Shown here: positions 25,751-34,471 of the stretch, piece by piece
How positions within the stretch are numbered: the stretch's first letter is position 1
Layout: each line of letters opens with the position of its first letter
DNA from: 79-D21 sp964521575
Lineage (GTDB): Bacteria > Synergistota > Synergistia > Synergistales > 79-D21
Direction: 5' to 3'
DNA: 64,000 nucleotides
Assembly: GCA_964521575.1 (NCBI GenBank)
Contig: CAZFSR010000009.1
Coordinates: 1 to 64,000 of the forward strand
The notes under the pieces: generated by a model
Told to the model about the DNA's origin: nothing
The model's database searches: none
What the model saw: the letters and a program-made list of their open reading frames with translations, nothing else
Position numbers and translations under genes: made by a program

Positions 25751-26806
25751 TCAATTATGGTCCCTGGAACAAACTTGCCGGTTTTTCGGGTTCATTCTGC
25801 CGAGGGATCGGGGTACCGGCAGGTCCAGCATCGTGAGGAGCCCCGGCCGGGCCTGCATGACCAGGGGGATGGTGTTGACGGCAAGTGCGACGGTTCCGAT
25901 GCCGCCGGGGATCTCCGGCTTGATCTCGAGGCGAATGTCCGGGGTCCCGAAGATCTCGATCGTGTCTCCGGTGCGGACGCCCTCCAGGTGGGGATGGATC
26001 TGCTGGGGGTGGATCATCTCGACGACAAGGTCGCTCCCCCGGTAGCCGTAGCCGGTTTGGCGGCATCCGGCCACCATGCCCGGCTCCACGACGATTCCCT
26101 TCTCCTCGCGACGGACGGAGGAAACGATGGGTTCGCGGAACTGCTCGATGCGGTCGACGCCAAGTTCCATGGCGTCGGAAACCATGCGGATGGATTGGAC
26201 GAAACCGACGTGCCCTTCGACGGTGCCTTCGGCCACACCTAGCCGGAAGGCCTCCTCCGTGAGCCCCACCCCTTGTTCGCGAAGGACCGTCGGGCCGAAG
26301 GGAGCGAGGTCGTTGACCCGGGTCACGCGAACCCGCTTCACGTCCGTGCAGGCTGCGCTCATGACGACCGGCAGCAGGTCCATGACGAACCCGGGGTTGA
26401 TCCCCGTTCCCAGGACAGCGACTCCCTTTTCCTTTGCGGCGGTGTCCATCCGTGCGCAGAGTTCCGGCTCGGCAGGCCACGGGTAGGCCATCTCCTCGGC
26501 GGTGGTCATCACGGCCTTGCCGTTCTCCAGTGCCTCCATGATCCTGGGGAACACTTCCCTTACGAGGGAAGCTGTGGCGACGACGACAAGGTCAGGGTCC
26601 GCAGCCATCGCCTCGGCGAGAGTCGCCACGACCGTAACGTGTTCCTGGGTGCAGAGCCCCGTGAATCCTGCAAGGGGTTGACCGATCTTGGCCGGGTCAG
26701 TGTCGACGGCCCCTACGACTTCCAGGGCCGCTCTTTCGCCGACGGCCCGGGCGATCCCGGCTCCCATGGCCCCGATACCCCAGACGGCGACTTTCAGCGG
26801 CTTCAT
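25751..26806 (-). CDS. NAD(P)-binding dehydrogenase, 2,4-diaminopentanoate dehydrogenase-like
   Basis: Member of the DapB-like amino-acid dehydrogenase group that includes 2,4-diaminopentanoate dehydrogenase of the oxidative ornithine fermentation route. It has 351 residues from ATG 26806, preceded by AAGGAG. The Rossmann motif is VAVWGIGAMGAGIARAV at the N-terminus, and VLGTGINPGFVMDLLP (about residue 135) is the conserved active-site segment. The ornithine-mutase genes that usually accompany it (oraS/oraE, ortA/ortB) are not in the window, so the assignment rests on family resemblance. A role linked to ornithine fits with the ArgX gene next door but is not proven. Confidence 0.7.
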   Translation of the reverse strand: MKPLKVAVWGIGAMGAGIARAVGERAALEVVGAVDTDPAKIGQPLAGFTGLCTQEHVTVVATLAEAMAADPDLVVVATASLVREVFPRIMEALENGKAVMTTAEEMAYPWPAEPELCARMDTAAKEKGVAVLGTGINPGFVMDLLPVVMSAACTDVKRVRVTRVNDLAPFGPTVLREQGVGLTEEAFRLGVAEGTVEGHVGFVQSIRMVSDAMELGVDRIEQFREPIVSSVRREEKGIVVEPGMVAGCRQTGYGYRGSDLVVEMIHPQQIHPHLEGVRTGDTIEIFGTPDIRLEIKPEIPGGIGTVALAVNTIPLVMQARPGLLTMLDLPVPRSLGRMNPKNRQVCSRDHN

Positions 26807-26858
26807 GAATTCAACTCCTTCTCTCGTGGTTGGTCCTCTTTTGCATACAAACGCCAAG

Positions 26859-26875
26859 ATTCAAGGTCTGACCCC
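26859..26875 (-). repeat. Copy of the 17-bp dispersed intergenic repeat
   Basis: Read on the minus strand it is GGGGTCAGACCTTGAAT, identical to 17978-17994. It lies between divergent genes, upstream of the dehydrogenase start. Confidence 0.7.
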
Positions 26876-26954
26876 CTGTTTTGGGTTGTCACTTTCAGCC
26901 CCCGCGGATAGGATAGCCTGAGAAGGTTTGGAACGACAACGTGGAGGTTTTTCG

Positions 26955-29108
26955 ATGAACGAGGCCTATTACGAACGAATCGCGCGCGAGGCGGGGATCA
27001 GGGCGGGCCAGGTGAAGGCCGCCGCGGAGCTTCTGCAGGAAGGGGGCACGGTTCCCTTTATCGCCCGTTACCGCAAGGAGGCGACCGGAGCCCTGGACGA
27101 GGTTCAGATCGCCGCCGTGCGCGACCGGCTGGAGCAGCTGGCGGAGCTGGACAAGCGGCGCGAGGCGGTGATGAAGTCGCTGGCGGAGCGCGACCTGCTG
27201 ACCGACGAGCTGAAGGCTTCCCTGGAGGCGGCCGAGACCCTGACACGGGTGGAAGACCTGTATCTTCCCTTCAGGCCCAAGCGCCGGACCCGGGCCTCGA
27301 TCGCCGTCGAACGGGGGCTCGAACCGCTGGCCGACCTCCTGATGGAGGCTTCTGCCGGCTCCTCGGCCTGTCCGGATCCCGTCGCGGAGGCGGGCCGTTT
27401 CGTCGACCCGGAAAAAGGGGTACCCGACGCTGAATCCGCTCTTGCCGGGGCACGGGACATCGTGGCCGAAAAGGCGACCGAGGATCCCCGTGCCCGTCAC
27501 GCCTTGCGCCTGCTCTTCGTCCGGAGGGGGACCTTCACGAGCCGGGTCGTGAAGGGCAAGGAGGAAGAAGGGGCCAAGTACCGCGACTACTTCGACTGGA
27601 ACGAACCGGCCGTGAAGGCTCCGTCTCACCGGATACTGGCGGCCTTCAGGGGGGAGGCGGAAGGGTTCCTTTCCCTCTCCTTCATGCCCCCGGAGGGGGA
27701 GGCCCTGGCCGCCCTCGAGAGCCTTTTCCTGAAGGTGGACGGACCGGCCGCGGCCCAGGTGAAAGCGGCCCTTGCGGACGGCTACGCCCGGCTGGCGGGT
27801 CCCTCGATGGAAACGGAACTTCGGGGCGTGCTCAAAAAGAAAGCGGACGAGGCGGCGGTGGCGGTTTTCGCGCAAAACGTGCGCGAGGTGCTGATGGAAT
27901 CGCCCCTGGGACAAAAGGCGGTCCTGGCGGTGGATCCCGGCATCCGCACCGGCTGCAAGCTCGCGGTGCTGGACGCGCAGGGCCGTCTTCTGGAAACCGC
28001 GGTTATCTACCCCCTCAGGGGGAAAGGCGACCTGGAGGGCGCGGCGCGAGTGGTGAAGGAACTCCTGTCGCGCCTCCCGGTCGAGGCGGTGGCGGTGGGA
28101 AACGGCACGGGGGGCCGTGAGACGGAGGATTTCCTCCGGGGCCTTGACTTGCCGGGCCGGCCCGTCGTGGTGCTGGTGAACGAGAGCGGGGCCTCGGTCT
28201 ACTCAGCCTCCGAGGCGGCGCGCGAGGAGTTTCCGGACCAGGACCTGACGGTAAGGGGAGCCGTTTCCATCGGGCGCCGGCTGCAGGATCCCCTGGCGGA
28301 ACTGGTGAAGATCGACCCGAAATCCATCGGCGTGGGGCAGTACCAGCACGACGTGGACCAGAAAATGCTGAAACGGGCGCTGGATGACGTGGTGAGCCTG
28401 TGCGTGAACCGCGTGGGAGTGGATGTGAACACCGCGAGCCGGCAGCTATTGACCGCGGTTTCCGGGGTGGGGCCGGCCCTGGCGGCCTCGATCGTGTCCT
28501 ACCGGCAGGAGAACGGCCCTTTCAGGAGCCGGGCCGAGTTGCGAAAGGTCCCCAAGCTGGGACCCAAGGCCTTCACCCAGGCGGCGGGCTTCCTGCGGAT
28601 CCGGGGCGGCACCGAACCCCTCGACGCCAGCGCCGTCCACCCGGAATCCTACGGGGTGGTCAGGTCGATGGCGAAGGACCTGGGCTGCACGGTGGCCGAG
28701 CTGATGGCCAACTCCAAACTGCGGAAGCGCATCGAGCCGGAGCGCTACCTGGGGGGCGATACGGGTTCGTACACGCTGAAAGACATTTTGGAAGAGCTGG
28801 ACAAGCCGGGGCGCGATCCCCGGGCAACCTTCGATGCCGTGGAATTCTCCCCCGACGTGAGGGAGATCGGCGACCTTCGCGAAGGGATGGAACTGGCGGG
28901 GGTGGTGACGAACGTGACGGCCTTCGGCGCCTTCGTCGACATCGGTGTGCACCAGGACGGGCTCGTGCACGTGAGCGAGCTGTCCGGACGGTTCGTGAAG
29001 AACCCTTCGGACGTGGTCCGGGCCGGCCAGAAGGTTCGGGTGCGGGTCATCTCGATCGAGGCGGCGCGGAAGCGGATCGGCTTGTCGATGAAGGGCCTGT
29101 CTAGTTGA
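26955..29108 (+). CDS. tex: Tex-family RNA-binding protein
   Basis: Conserved transcription-associated RNA-binding protein, 717 residues from ATG 26955, with GTGGAGG upstream; a longer start at 26928 lacks a ribosome site. Domains in order are an N-terminal helical Tex domain (from NEAYYERIAREAGI), a YqgF-like nuclease-fold domain (LAVDPGIRTGCKLAVLD, about residue 326), helix-hairpin-helix units (about 490-560) and a C-terminal S1 domain (VVTNVTAFGAFVDIGVHQDG, about 648-717). Length and order match the family. It overlaps the convergent hypothetical gene by 8 nt. Confidence 0.95.
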   Translation: MNEAYYERIAREAGIRAGQVKAAAELLQEGGTVPFIARYRKEATGALDEVQIAAVRDRLEQLAELDKRREAVMKSLAERDLLTDELKASLEAAETLTRVEDLYLPFRPKRRTRASIAVERGLEPLADLLMEASAGSSACPDPVAEAGRFVDPEKGVPDAESALAGARDIVAEKATEDPRARHALRLLFVRRGTFTSRVVKGKEEEGAKYRDYFDWNEPAVKAPSHRILAAFRGEAEGFLSLSFMPPEGEALAALESLFLKVDGPAAAQVKAALADGYARLAGPSMETELRGVLKKKADEAAVAVFAQNVREVLMESPLGQKAVLAVDPGIRTGCKLAVLDAQGRLLETAVIYPLRGKGDLEGAARVVKELLSRLPVEAVAVGNGTGGRETEDFLRGLDLPGRPVVVLVNESGASVYSASEAAREEFPDQDLTVRGAVSIGRRLQDPLAELVKIDPKSIGVGQYQHDVDQKMLKRALDDVVSLCVNRVGVDVNTASRQLLTAVSGVGPALAASIVSYRQENGPFRSRAELRKVPKLGPKAFTQAAGFLRIRGGTEPLDASAVHPESYGVVRSMAKDLGCTVAELMANSKLRKRIEPERYLGGDTGSYTLKDILEELDKPGRDPRATFDAVEFSPDVREIGDLREGMELAGVVTNVTAFGAFVDIGVHQDGLVHVSELSGRFVKNPSDVVRAGQKVRVRVISIEAARKRIGLSMKGLSS

Positions 29109-29550
29109 GGATGATCCCGGAGAGCTTTTCCTTCGCTTTCTCGCATTCCAGGGCGAAATCCTGGGGTTTCGACGTCCAGAAAGCCTTCCGGGTTGACCAC
29201 TCGCGGCGGAAGTTGCGCAGCCACTCCCCCTTGAAGTGGTCTTCGAGGGGATCCAGGGCGGAGGCAGACGGGGCGCAGAAAACAAAACCGCCGGTCATGT
29301 CCTTCAGGCGAAGTGCCCAGGGGCGCACGAGGACGAACGGGTCACCGCCCTGAGTATTGTTCCTCGCCCAGAGCGTGACGGCGTCGGTGGCGAGGGCCAT
29401 GCAGTTGGCGACGATGTATTCCGGGTTGCTGAAGAAGATCTCGGCCTCGATCCTCTCCCGCGGATCAAGGATCAGCTGCAGGGCAAGGGTGTGTCCCGGA
29501 ACGGGAAACCCCGCAAGGGTGTCTCTTTCGACCGTAATGTTCAATCGCAT
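29101..29550 (-). CDS. Hypothetical protein
   Basis: No family recognised. It has 149 residues from ATG 29550, chosen because GGAAGG lies 5 nt upstream; an in-frame TTG at 29580 would add ten residues. There is no signal peptide or membrane segment. The sequence is a mixed alpha/beta type with several tryptophans and the segments RIEAEIFFSNPEYIVANCMA and FVLVRPWALRLKDMTGGFVF. Codon use resembles its neighbours. It converges on tex and appears to be monocistronic. Confidence 0.6.
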   Translation of the reverse strand: MRLNITVERDTLAGFPVPGHTLALQLILDPRERIEAEIFFSNPEYIVANCMALATDAVTLWARNNTQGGDPFVLVRPWALRLKDMTGGFVFCAPSASALDPLEDHFKGEWLRNFRREWSTRKAFWTSKPQDFALECEKAKEKLSGIILN

Positions 29551-29833
29551 CAGCCCCTTCCAGGGGAAAATGAACTCCAAGACAAAAAATAAACGATGTT
29601 ACCCAGTAAATTATAGCCGAGCCTTTCTGTAAATCAAGCAAATAACTTTAAAAAATAGCCCTGTATAAGTAAAAAGATTTTAGAGTGTAAATTTCCAAAC
29701 CCGTTCATGCCGTGCTTTTTTCGATTTTTAAAGGGGGCGTGAACTTTGCCCCCCGGCAACCCGCTGAACCGTGGGAAAAATCCGAAGAAATTAAACGAAA
29801 TATCGTGCATACAATCAGGAAGGGGGCTTACCC
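29551..29833. other. AT-rich intergenic region with hairpin
   Basis: No gene seen. About 60-65 percent A+T up to 29730, then GGGGGC (29733-29738) pairs with GCCCCC (29748-29753), followed by a second CCC...GGG pairing (29759-29775). It could be a structured leader of the downstream amidohydrolase. It did not match any riboswitch consensus I know. Confidence 0.4.
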
Positions 29834-31015
29834 TTGCTTTCAATCCAGGAACTGCAGGGACACATGGAACGCTTTCTCGACGAAAGGGCCGGCGAGATGG
29901 GGGCGTTCAGCGATTTTCTCGGCCGCCACCCGGAACTTCCGGCCAAGGAGTATGAAAGCAGCCGGCTTTTCGTCGAAACCCTGAGGAAAGAGGGGTTCGA
30001 GGTCGAGTTCCCCTTCCTGGGGATCGAAACGGCCTTCATGGCGAAAAAACGGCGCGGCAAAGGGGGAATCGTGGCCCTCCTGGCCGAGTACGACGCCCTG
30101 CCGGAGATCGGGCACGCTTGCGGCCACAGCCTTCACGGGACGTTGTCGCTCTACGCGGGGCTTGCCCTGGGGCGGATCGTGGAGGAAACGGGGGGCGAGG
30201 TCTGGGTCGTGGGAACCCCCGCTGAGGAGGAGGACGGCGCGAAGAGTCCCATGGCAGACGCCGGCGTGTTCGACGGCGTGGACCTGGCGATGATGTTCCA
30301 CGCTTCCGGAGGGTGCTCCTGGACCGATTACCGGTCTCTTGCCCTGCACGGCTACGATTTCACCTTCCGGGGAAGGACGGCTCATGCCGCGGCGGCACCC
30401 TGGGACGGCAGGAATGCCTTGAACGGCTTGAAGCTTTTCATGGTCGCGATGGACATGCTGCGGCAGCACGCCCGCCCCGAGACCCGCATGAACGGAGTGA
30501 TCACGAACGGCGGTTCCGCGGTCAACGTAATTCCCGACCACGCGGTCTGCCGCGTGGAAGTTCGCGCGCCCGAAAAGGCGGGGCTGGACGAGTTGATGGA
30601 ACAGGTGTTTGACTGCGCCCGCGGGGCGGCGTTGGCCACCGGGACCTCCGTGGAGTGGGCCAGGTTCCTTCAGAGTTTCGACGACATGCGCCCTAACCCG
30701 GCCGCCGAGGGACTCGCGAGAGAAATGCTCGAGGCCCATGGGTTTCCCTGTGTCGCAGGTCCCGGCGCGAGCGGGTCGACGGACGTGGGCAACGTTTCCT
30801 ACCGGTGCCCGGCGATCCAGCCCATGATGGCCATCACGGAAAAGCCGCTTGTCCTCCACACGAAGGCTTTTGCGGAGGCCACCTTCACGCCGGAGGCCCA
30901 CGATGCCCTGCTGCGCGGGGCGAAGGCCCTAGCGGCCACGGGCCTGCACGTGCTGGCCGATCCAGCCGTCCGTGAACGCATCCATGCCGATTTTGCGAAA
31001 AGCGCTCCGCGTTGA
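29834..31015 (+). CDS. M20-family amidohydrolase
   Basis: Metal-dependent amidohydrolase of the M20D group (AbgB, N-acyl amino acid hydrolases), 393 residues from TTG 29834, with GGAAGGGGG upstream. Metal-binding elements are AEYDALPEIGHACGHSLHG (about residue 84), the acidic pair in TPAEEEDGAKSP (about 132), the dimerisation-domain histidine in FRGRTAHAAAAPW, and the C-terminal histidine in VLHTKAFAE. The substrate is probably an N-acylated or aminoacyl-conjugated compound, which suits an amino-acid scavenger. Its 3' end overlaps the next gene by 44 nt in another frame. Confidence 0.85.
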   Translation: MLSIQELQGHMERFLDERAGEMGAFSDFLGRHPELPAKEYESSRLFVETLRKEGFEVEFPFLGIETAFMAKKRRGKGGIVALLAEYDALPEIGHACGHSLHGTLSLYAGLALGRIVEETGGEVWVVGTPAEEEDGAKSPMADAGVFDGVDLAMMFHASGGCSWTDYRSLALHGYDFTFRGRTAHAAAAPWDGRNALNGLKLFMVAMDMLRQHARPETRMNGVITNGGSAVNVIPDHAVCRVEVRAPEKAGLDELMEQVFDCARGAALATGTSVEWARFLQSFDDMRPNPAAEGLAREMLEAHGFPCVAGPGASGSTDVGNVSYRCPAIQPMMAITEKPLVLHTKAFAEATFTPEAHDALLRGAKALAATGLHVLADPAVRERIHADFAKSAPR

Positions 31016-32066
31016 ATTCTTGACGGCGATCCTGGTCTACACCCTGGTTTCTGGGTGTAGACCGGCCGTGGCCGGAGGCCCCGTGATCCTGGCGTGGGAC
31101 CACGTCCGGTCGGAGCCTCCCAACCTGGCAGTGGATCCCCCAAACCCGGTGGTGACCGTTCTTTCCCCAACCTGGTTCTCGCTTTCCGCCCCCGACGGGA
31201 CGGTGGCATCCAAGGCCGACCCCGCTTACGCCACCGAGGCGAAGAAACGCGGGATACGGGTGGAGCCGCTGTTCTCGAACGGCTTCGATCCCGAACGCAC
31301 GAAGGCGTTCTTGTCCGACCCGGCGGCGAGGGCCCGCTCCGTTGCCCGCATGAACAGGTTCTGCCGGGAGCTCGGGCTGGACGGCATCAACATCGATTTC
31401 GAGAACGTGTTCGACGATGACCGCGACCGGCTCACTTCCTACGTGTCGGAGCTTACCGGCGCCTTGCGGGCTTCCGGGCTCCGCGTTTCGATCGACGTGA
31501 CGGTGATCTCCGAGAAGCCCAACTGGTCCGCCTGCTACGACCGTGAGGCCCTGGGCAGGATCGTCGACGCCGTGGTGCTGATGGCCTACGACGAGAACTG
31601 GAGGGGCGGACCGGTGAGCGGGCCGGTGGCTTCCATCGGTTGGGTGGAGCGCTCCGTCGCGGAGTTGGCTGCCCTCGTGCCGCCAGGGAAGATATGGCTT
31701 GGAATTCCGTTCTACACGAGGGAATGGGAGGAAAGTTTCCTCGAAGGAGCTTGGAAAAAAACGGGAGCACGGGCGCTATCCATGACGGAAGCGGAGGTCC
31801 GCCTTGCGGAAAACAGGGCGGCGGTCAGCTGGGACGGCGAGGCAGGGGCCCACTACGGGGAGTATCTAAAGGCAGGGAAGCGCTACCGGATCTGGCTGGA
31901 GGACGAGCGCTCCCTGGGTCTCAAGGTCGCCGTGGCCGGGCGCTACGGCTTGGGAGGGCTGGCCGCCTGGAGGCGCGGGTTCGAAAAGCCCTCCGCATGG
32001 AACGTCCTCCAGGGCCTGAAGGGTGAGGCTAGAGCCTGGCAAATGCCCGGATACTCAACCCCTTAG
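30972..32066 (+). CDS. Exported GH18-type glycosyl hydrolase
   Basis: Chitinase-fold protein of 364 residues. GTG 30972 or ATG 30984 can start it; both keep a signal sequence (FLTAILVYTLVSGCRPAVAG), and the LVSGC segment is compatible with a lipoprotein cleavage site. The catalytic motif DGINIDFEN (about residue 137) carries the general acid glutamate. MAYDENWRGG (about 197) and the C-terminal YGLGGLAAWRRGFE complete the barrel as in YaaH/SleL-like GH18 proteins. The likely target is peptidoglycan or another N-acetylglucosamine polymer. It is probably co-transcribed with the amidohydrolase. Confidence 0.8.
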   Translation: MNASMPILRKALRVEFLTAILVYTLVSGCRPAVAGGPVILAWDHVRSEPPNLAVDPPNPVVTVLSPTWFSLSAPDGTVASKADPAYATEAKKRGIRVEPLFSNGFDPERTKAFLSDPAARARSVARMNRFCRELGLDGINIDFENVFDDDRDRLTSYVSELTGALRASGLRVSIDVTVISEKPNWSACYDREALGRIVDAVVLMAYDENWRGGPVSGPVASIGWVERSVAELAALVPPGKIWLGIPFYTREWEESFLEGAWKKTGARALSMTEAEVRLAENRAAVSWDGEAGAHYGEYLKAGKRYRIWLEDERSLGLKVAVAGRYGLGGLAAWRRGFEKPSAWNVLQGLKGEARAWQMPGYSTP

Positions 32067-32370
32067 CTGCGCATGAGACCGGAGTAAACCTGGCTTGAAG
32101 AGATGCGCTGGCGAAGATCCCGGCTCAAGGGCTGAAGCGTGCAGGGGGACAGCCCGGGGTTCCCGAATGTGAAAAAACGGGTATTCACATCATCGATATG
32201 GAGCGGTTGTTGCGAAATCCGCAGGGCTTAGTTCGGGATTCCCGTTTTCATGCGAGCGGTGAACATTGACTCCCCCTTCCTGCATGCTTCTTTGCATACT
32301 ATACACGACTTTTCCCGGCATGTAGAATCGATAAAGACTGTCCTCATCCTGGGAGGTCTGCAGCAAGACG
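32067..32370. other. Intergenic region without recognised feature
   Basis: No open frame with a family match on either strand. A TGTGAA / TTCACA pair (about 32171-32192) and a short AT-rich stretch near 32280-32330 may belong to a promoter for the glycan genes, but no -35/-10 pair with proper spacing was found. Confidence 0.4.
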
Positions 32371-33537
32371 ATGCGATGTCTTTATATTACGCCTTTCAAC
32401 CCCTATCCCGCCCGGTCGGGAGGAGCCCTGTTGACCGACCTGATGCTGCGCAGCATCGGGGAAAGGGGGCCGGTGGATGTCGCGACATTCGGGGATTCCA
32501 CCGACTATTCTCCTTACGCAGGTTTCGTGCGCGTTTTTCCTCTCGCCAAGAATCCCCTCTACCGTTTCCGTGCCCTTTTTGGAGAATACCCGGAATCCCT
32601 CGAGCGGCACACGGATTCAGCCTTCCGGGAAGTTTTTTCTGCGGGGGACTACACCCATGTTTTCTGTGACAGTTTCACTCCCGTGCTCAACCTTGCACGG
32701 ATCCCGGGGCTGCTCGGACAGGGAGGTCCCCTCAAGACGCTGCTGCTGAGCCACAATCTCGAGAGCCAGGTGGAACGCGAGAACATCCTGTACGATGCGG
32801 GACGCTTCTCCTGGCATAAACGGAAAATACTGGAGAGGGACGTGGAGCGGATGGAAAGGGCGGAAGCTTCTTTTGTTCCTCTTTTCGACCAGGTCCTTTC
32901 TGTTTCGGGATATGAAAGCCGCATCATGGCCTGCCGATACGGGTGCGGTAACCTGAAGACCTTGCCTCTATCCTTCCCCCGCAGGAAGGCCTGGAGCGCG
33001 GAAGGCCGAAAACCCGGCACGATCCTTTTCGCCGGGTCGATGTGGTGGCTGCCGAACCGTCATGGCCTTGCCTGGTTTTTTGAAAATTGCTGGGAAACGG
33101 TTCTCGCAGCCTGCCCGGGAGCCCGCATCGTGCTTGCCGGCAACGACAAGACGGGCTTCGCCCGCGAGATGGCCGGACGTTACCGGAATGTCGCGGCTAC
33201 AGGCTATGTGGAGGACATCGAACCCTTTTTCGCTGAGGCTTCCGTCTTTGTCCTTCCTCTCCTGATCGGCACGGGCATCAAGATCAAGCTGCTGGAGGCG
33301 CTGGGCTGGGGACTTCCTGTCGTCTCAACCTCCAAGGGGGTTGAGGGGACTGTCGGTTTCATGGATGGCCGGCATGCCCTGGTCTGCGATTCTCCTCGAG
33401 ATTTCGCGGAAGGCGTCATTCGCCTGCTCGCGGACCCCGGGCTGAGGGAGCGGATGGGTCGCGAAGGGCTCGCCCTGACGGAGTCGAACCGCAAGGCATT
33501 TGAATCCATGCTTGACGAGGTGTTTTCCGATGGTTGA
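32371..33537 (+). CDS. Glycosyltransferase family 4-like protein
   Basis: GT-B fold sugar transferase, 388 residues. The N-terminal acceptor domain begins MRCLYITPFNPYPARSGGAL. The C-terminal donor domain has ILFAGSMWWLPN, ATGYVEDIEPFFAEASVFVL and GIKIKLLEALGWGLPVVST, the usual E-x7-E region. The sugar and linkage cannot be read. It opens the surface-glycan gene group and overlaps the next gene by 8 nt. Confidence 0.85.
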   Translation: MRCLYITPFNPYPARSGGALLTDLMLRSIGERGPVDVATFGDSTDYSPYAGFVRVFPLAKNPLYRFRALFGEYPESLERHTDSAFREVFSAGDYTHVFCDSFTPVLNLARIPGLLGQGGPLKTLLLSHNLESQVERENILYDAGRFSWHKRKILERDVERMERAEASFVPLFDQVLSVSGYESRIMACRYGCGNLKTLPLSFPRRKAWSAEGRKPGTILFAGSMWWLPNRHGLAWFFENCWETVLAACPGARIVLAGNDKTGFAREMAGRYRNVAATGYVEDIEPFFAEASVFVLPLLIGTGIKIKLLEALGWGLPVVSTSKGVEGTVGFMDGRHALVCDSPRDFAEGVIRLLADPGLRERMGREGLALTESNRKAFESMLDEVFSDG

Positions 33538-34471
33538 CGACAAACCGATGCAGATCTTTTTTTCCTCGGACGGGAATTACGCCCCGCATCTTGCTGCAGC
33601 GGTCGCTTCCATTGTCGAAAACGCGGAACCGGATGACCGGCTGTCTTTTCAGATCCTCGATTGCGGTCTTTCTTCCGGAGCCAGGGGGGCCATCTCCGAG
33701 ATTGCAGGCCGACGTGGATTCCCGGTCCGTTTCATTGAGCCGCTGCCGGAAATGCGGCTATTCGCCGAACAAGTTGCGACGCCCATGCCGGACAACGTTC
33801 TGCCCGACCTGACCTATTACCGGTTGATGGCCGGCTCCCTTTTCCCGGAACTGGACCGGCTGATTTATCTCGATTGCGATCTCATCGTCAGGAAAAGCCT
33901 GAAGAGTCTCTGGGAGACTTCTCTGGACGGCAGGATGCTCGGGGCGGTAGAGGATCAGGGCAGGGATGAAAAACTAGCCAATGAAAAGCGCCTGCTGGGA
34001 GCGAATTTCTACATGAACTCGGGCGTCCTTCTCTTTGACCTCGAAGCCTGGCGGACCCGAGAGGCGGAACGGCGGTTTGTCGACTACGCCAGGACATCGA
34101 GTCACATCCCGAGGTGCTGGCATGACCAAAGCCTTCTCAACGCGGTACTCTGGAAAGAGGTGCTTTCCCTCGACAGGACTTGGAACGCGATGGTCAGCAC
34201 GCGTGAGGGAATACCCGACAATCCTGCAATCGTCCACTACACCTACTCGAAACCCTGGAAGTACCGGTACAGGCACGTTCCGTTCGCGGCGGACTACTGG
34301 AAATACAGGAAAAAGACCCTTTGGGGAAACAGGGGTGCGCTGGAGGAGATAAAACGCCGATTCCTGTCTGAGCGCACCAGGGAAGCCTGGCGACACCCCA
34401 AGCAGGTCATAAAAGCGGCTTTGGGCCTGGAGCCTTGGGAAGCCGCGCTTCCGGAAGGGCTGGAGGGCTGA
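33530..34471 (+). CDS. Glycosyltransferase family 8 protein
   Basis: GT-A fold retaining transferase related to lipopolysaccharide galactosyl/glucosyltransferases, 313 residues from ATG 33530. The N-terminal IFFSSDGNYAPHLAAAVASI and the metal-binding DxD in LIYLDCDLIVRK (about residue 118) are typical. NFYMNSGVLLFDLEAWR (about 157) and the late VHYTYSKPWK (about 242, histidine metal ligand) are also conserved in GT8. Its start overlaps the previous stop, and its stop abuts the next start. Confidence 0.88.
   Translation: MVDDKPMQIFFSSDGNYAPHLAAAVASIVENAEPDDRLSFQILDCGLSSGARGAISEIAGRRGFPVRFIEPLPEMRLFAEQVATPMPDNVLPDLTYYRLMAGSLFPELDRLIYLDCDLIVRKSLKSLWETSLDGRMLGAVEDQGRDEKLANEKRLLGANFYMNSGVLLFDLEAWRTREAERRFVDYARTSSHIPRCWHDQSLLNAVLWKEVLSLDRTWNAMVSTREGIPDNPAIVHYTYSKPWKYRYRHVPFAADYWKYRKKTLWGNRGALEEIKRRFLSERTREAWRHPKQVIKAALGLEPWEAALPEGLEG

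Noticed and set aside
29733..29790. Possible S-box (SAM) or other riboswitch because of a GGCAACC string
   Set aside because: The other conserved S-box elements (AGAG, GAUGA, GGUGCCAA) are missing.
32067..32370. Remnant of a degraded gene or insertion sequence
   Set aside because: No protein similarity in any frame and no terminal inverted repeats or target duplication were visible.
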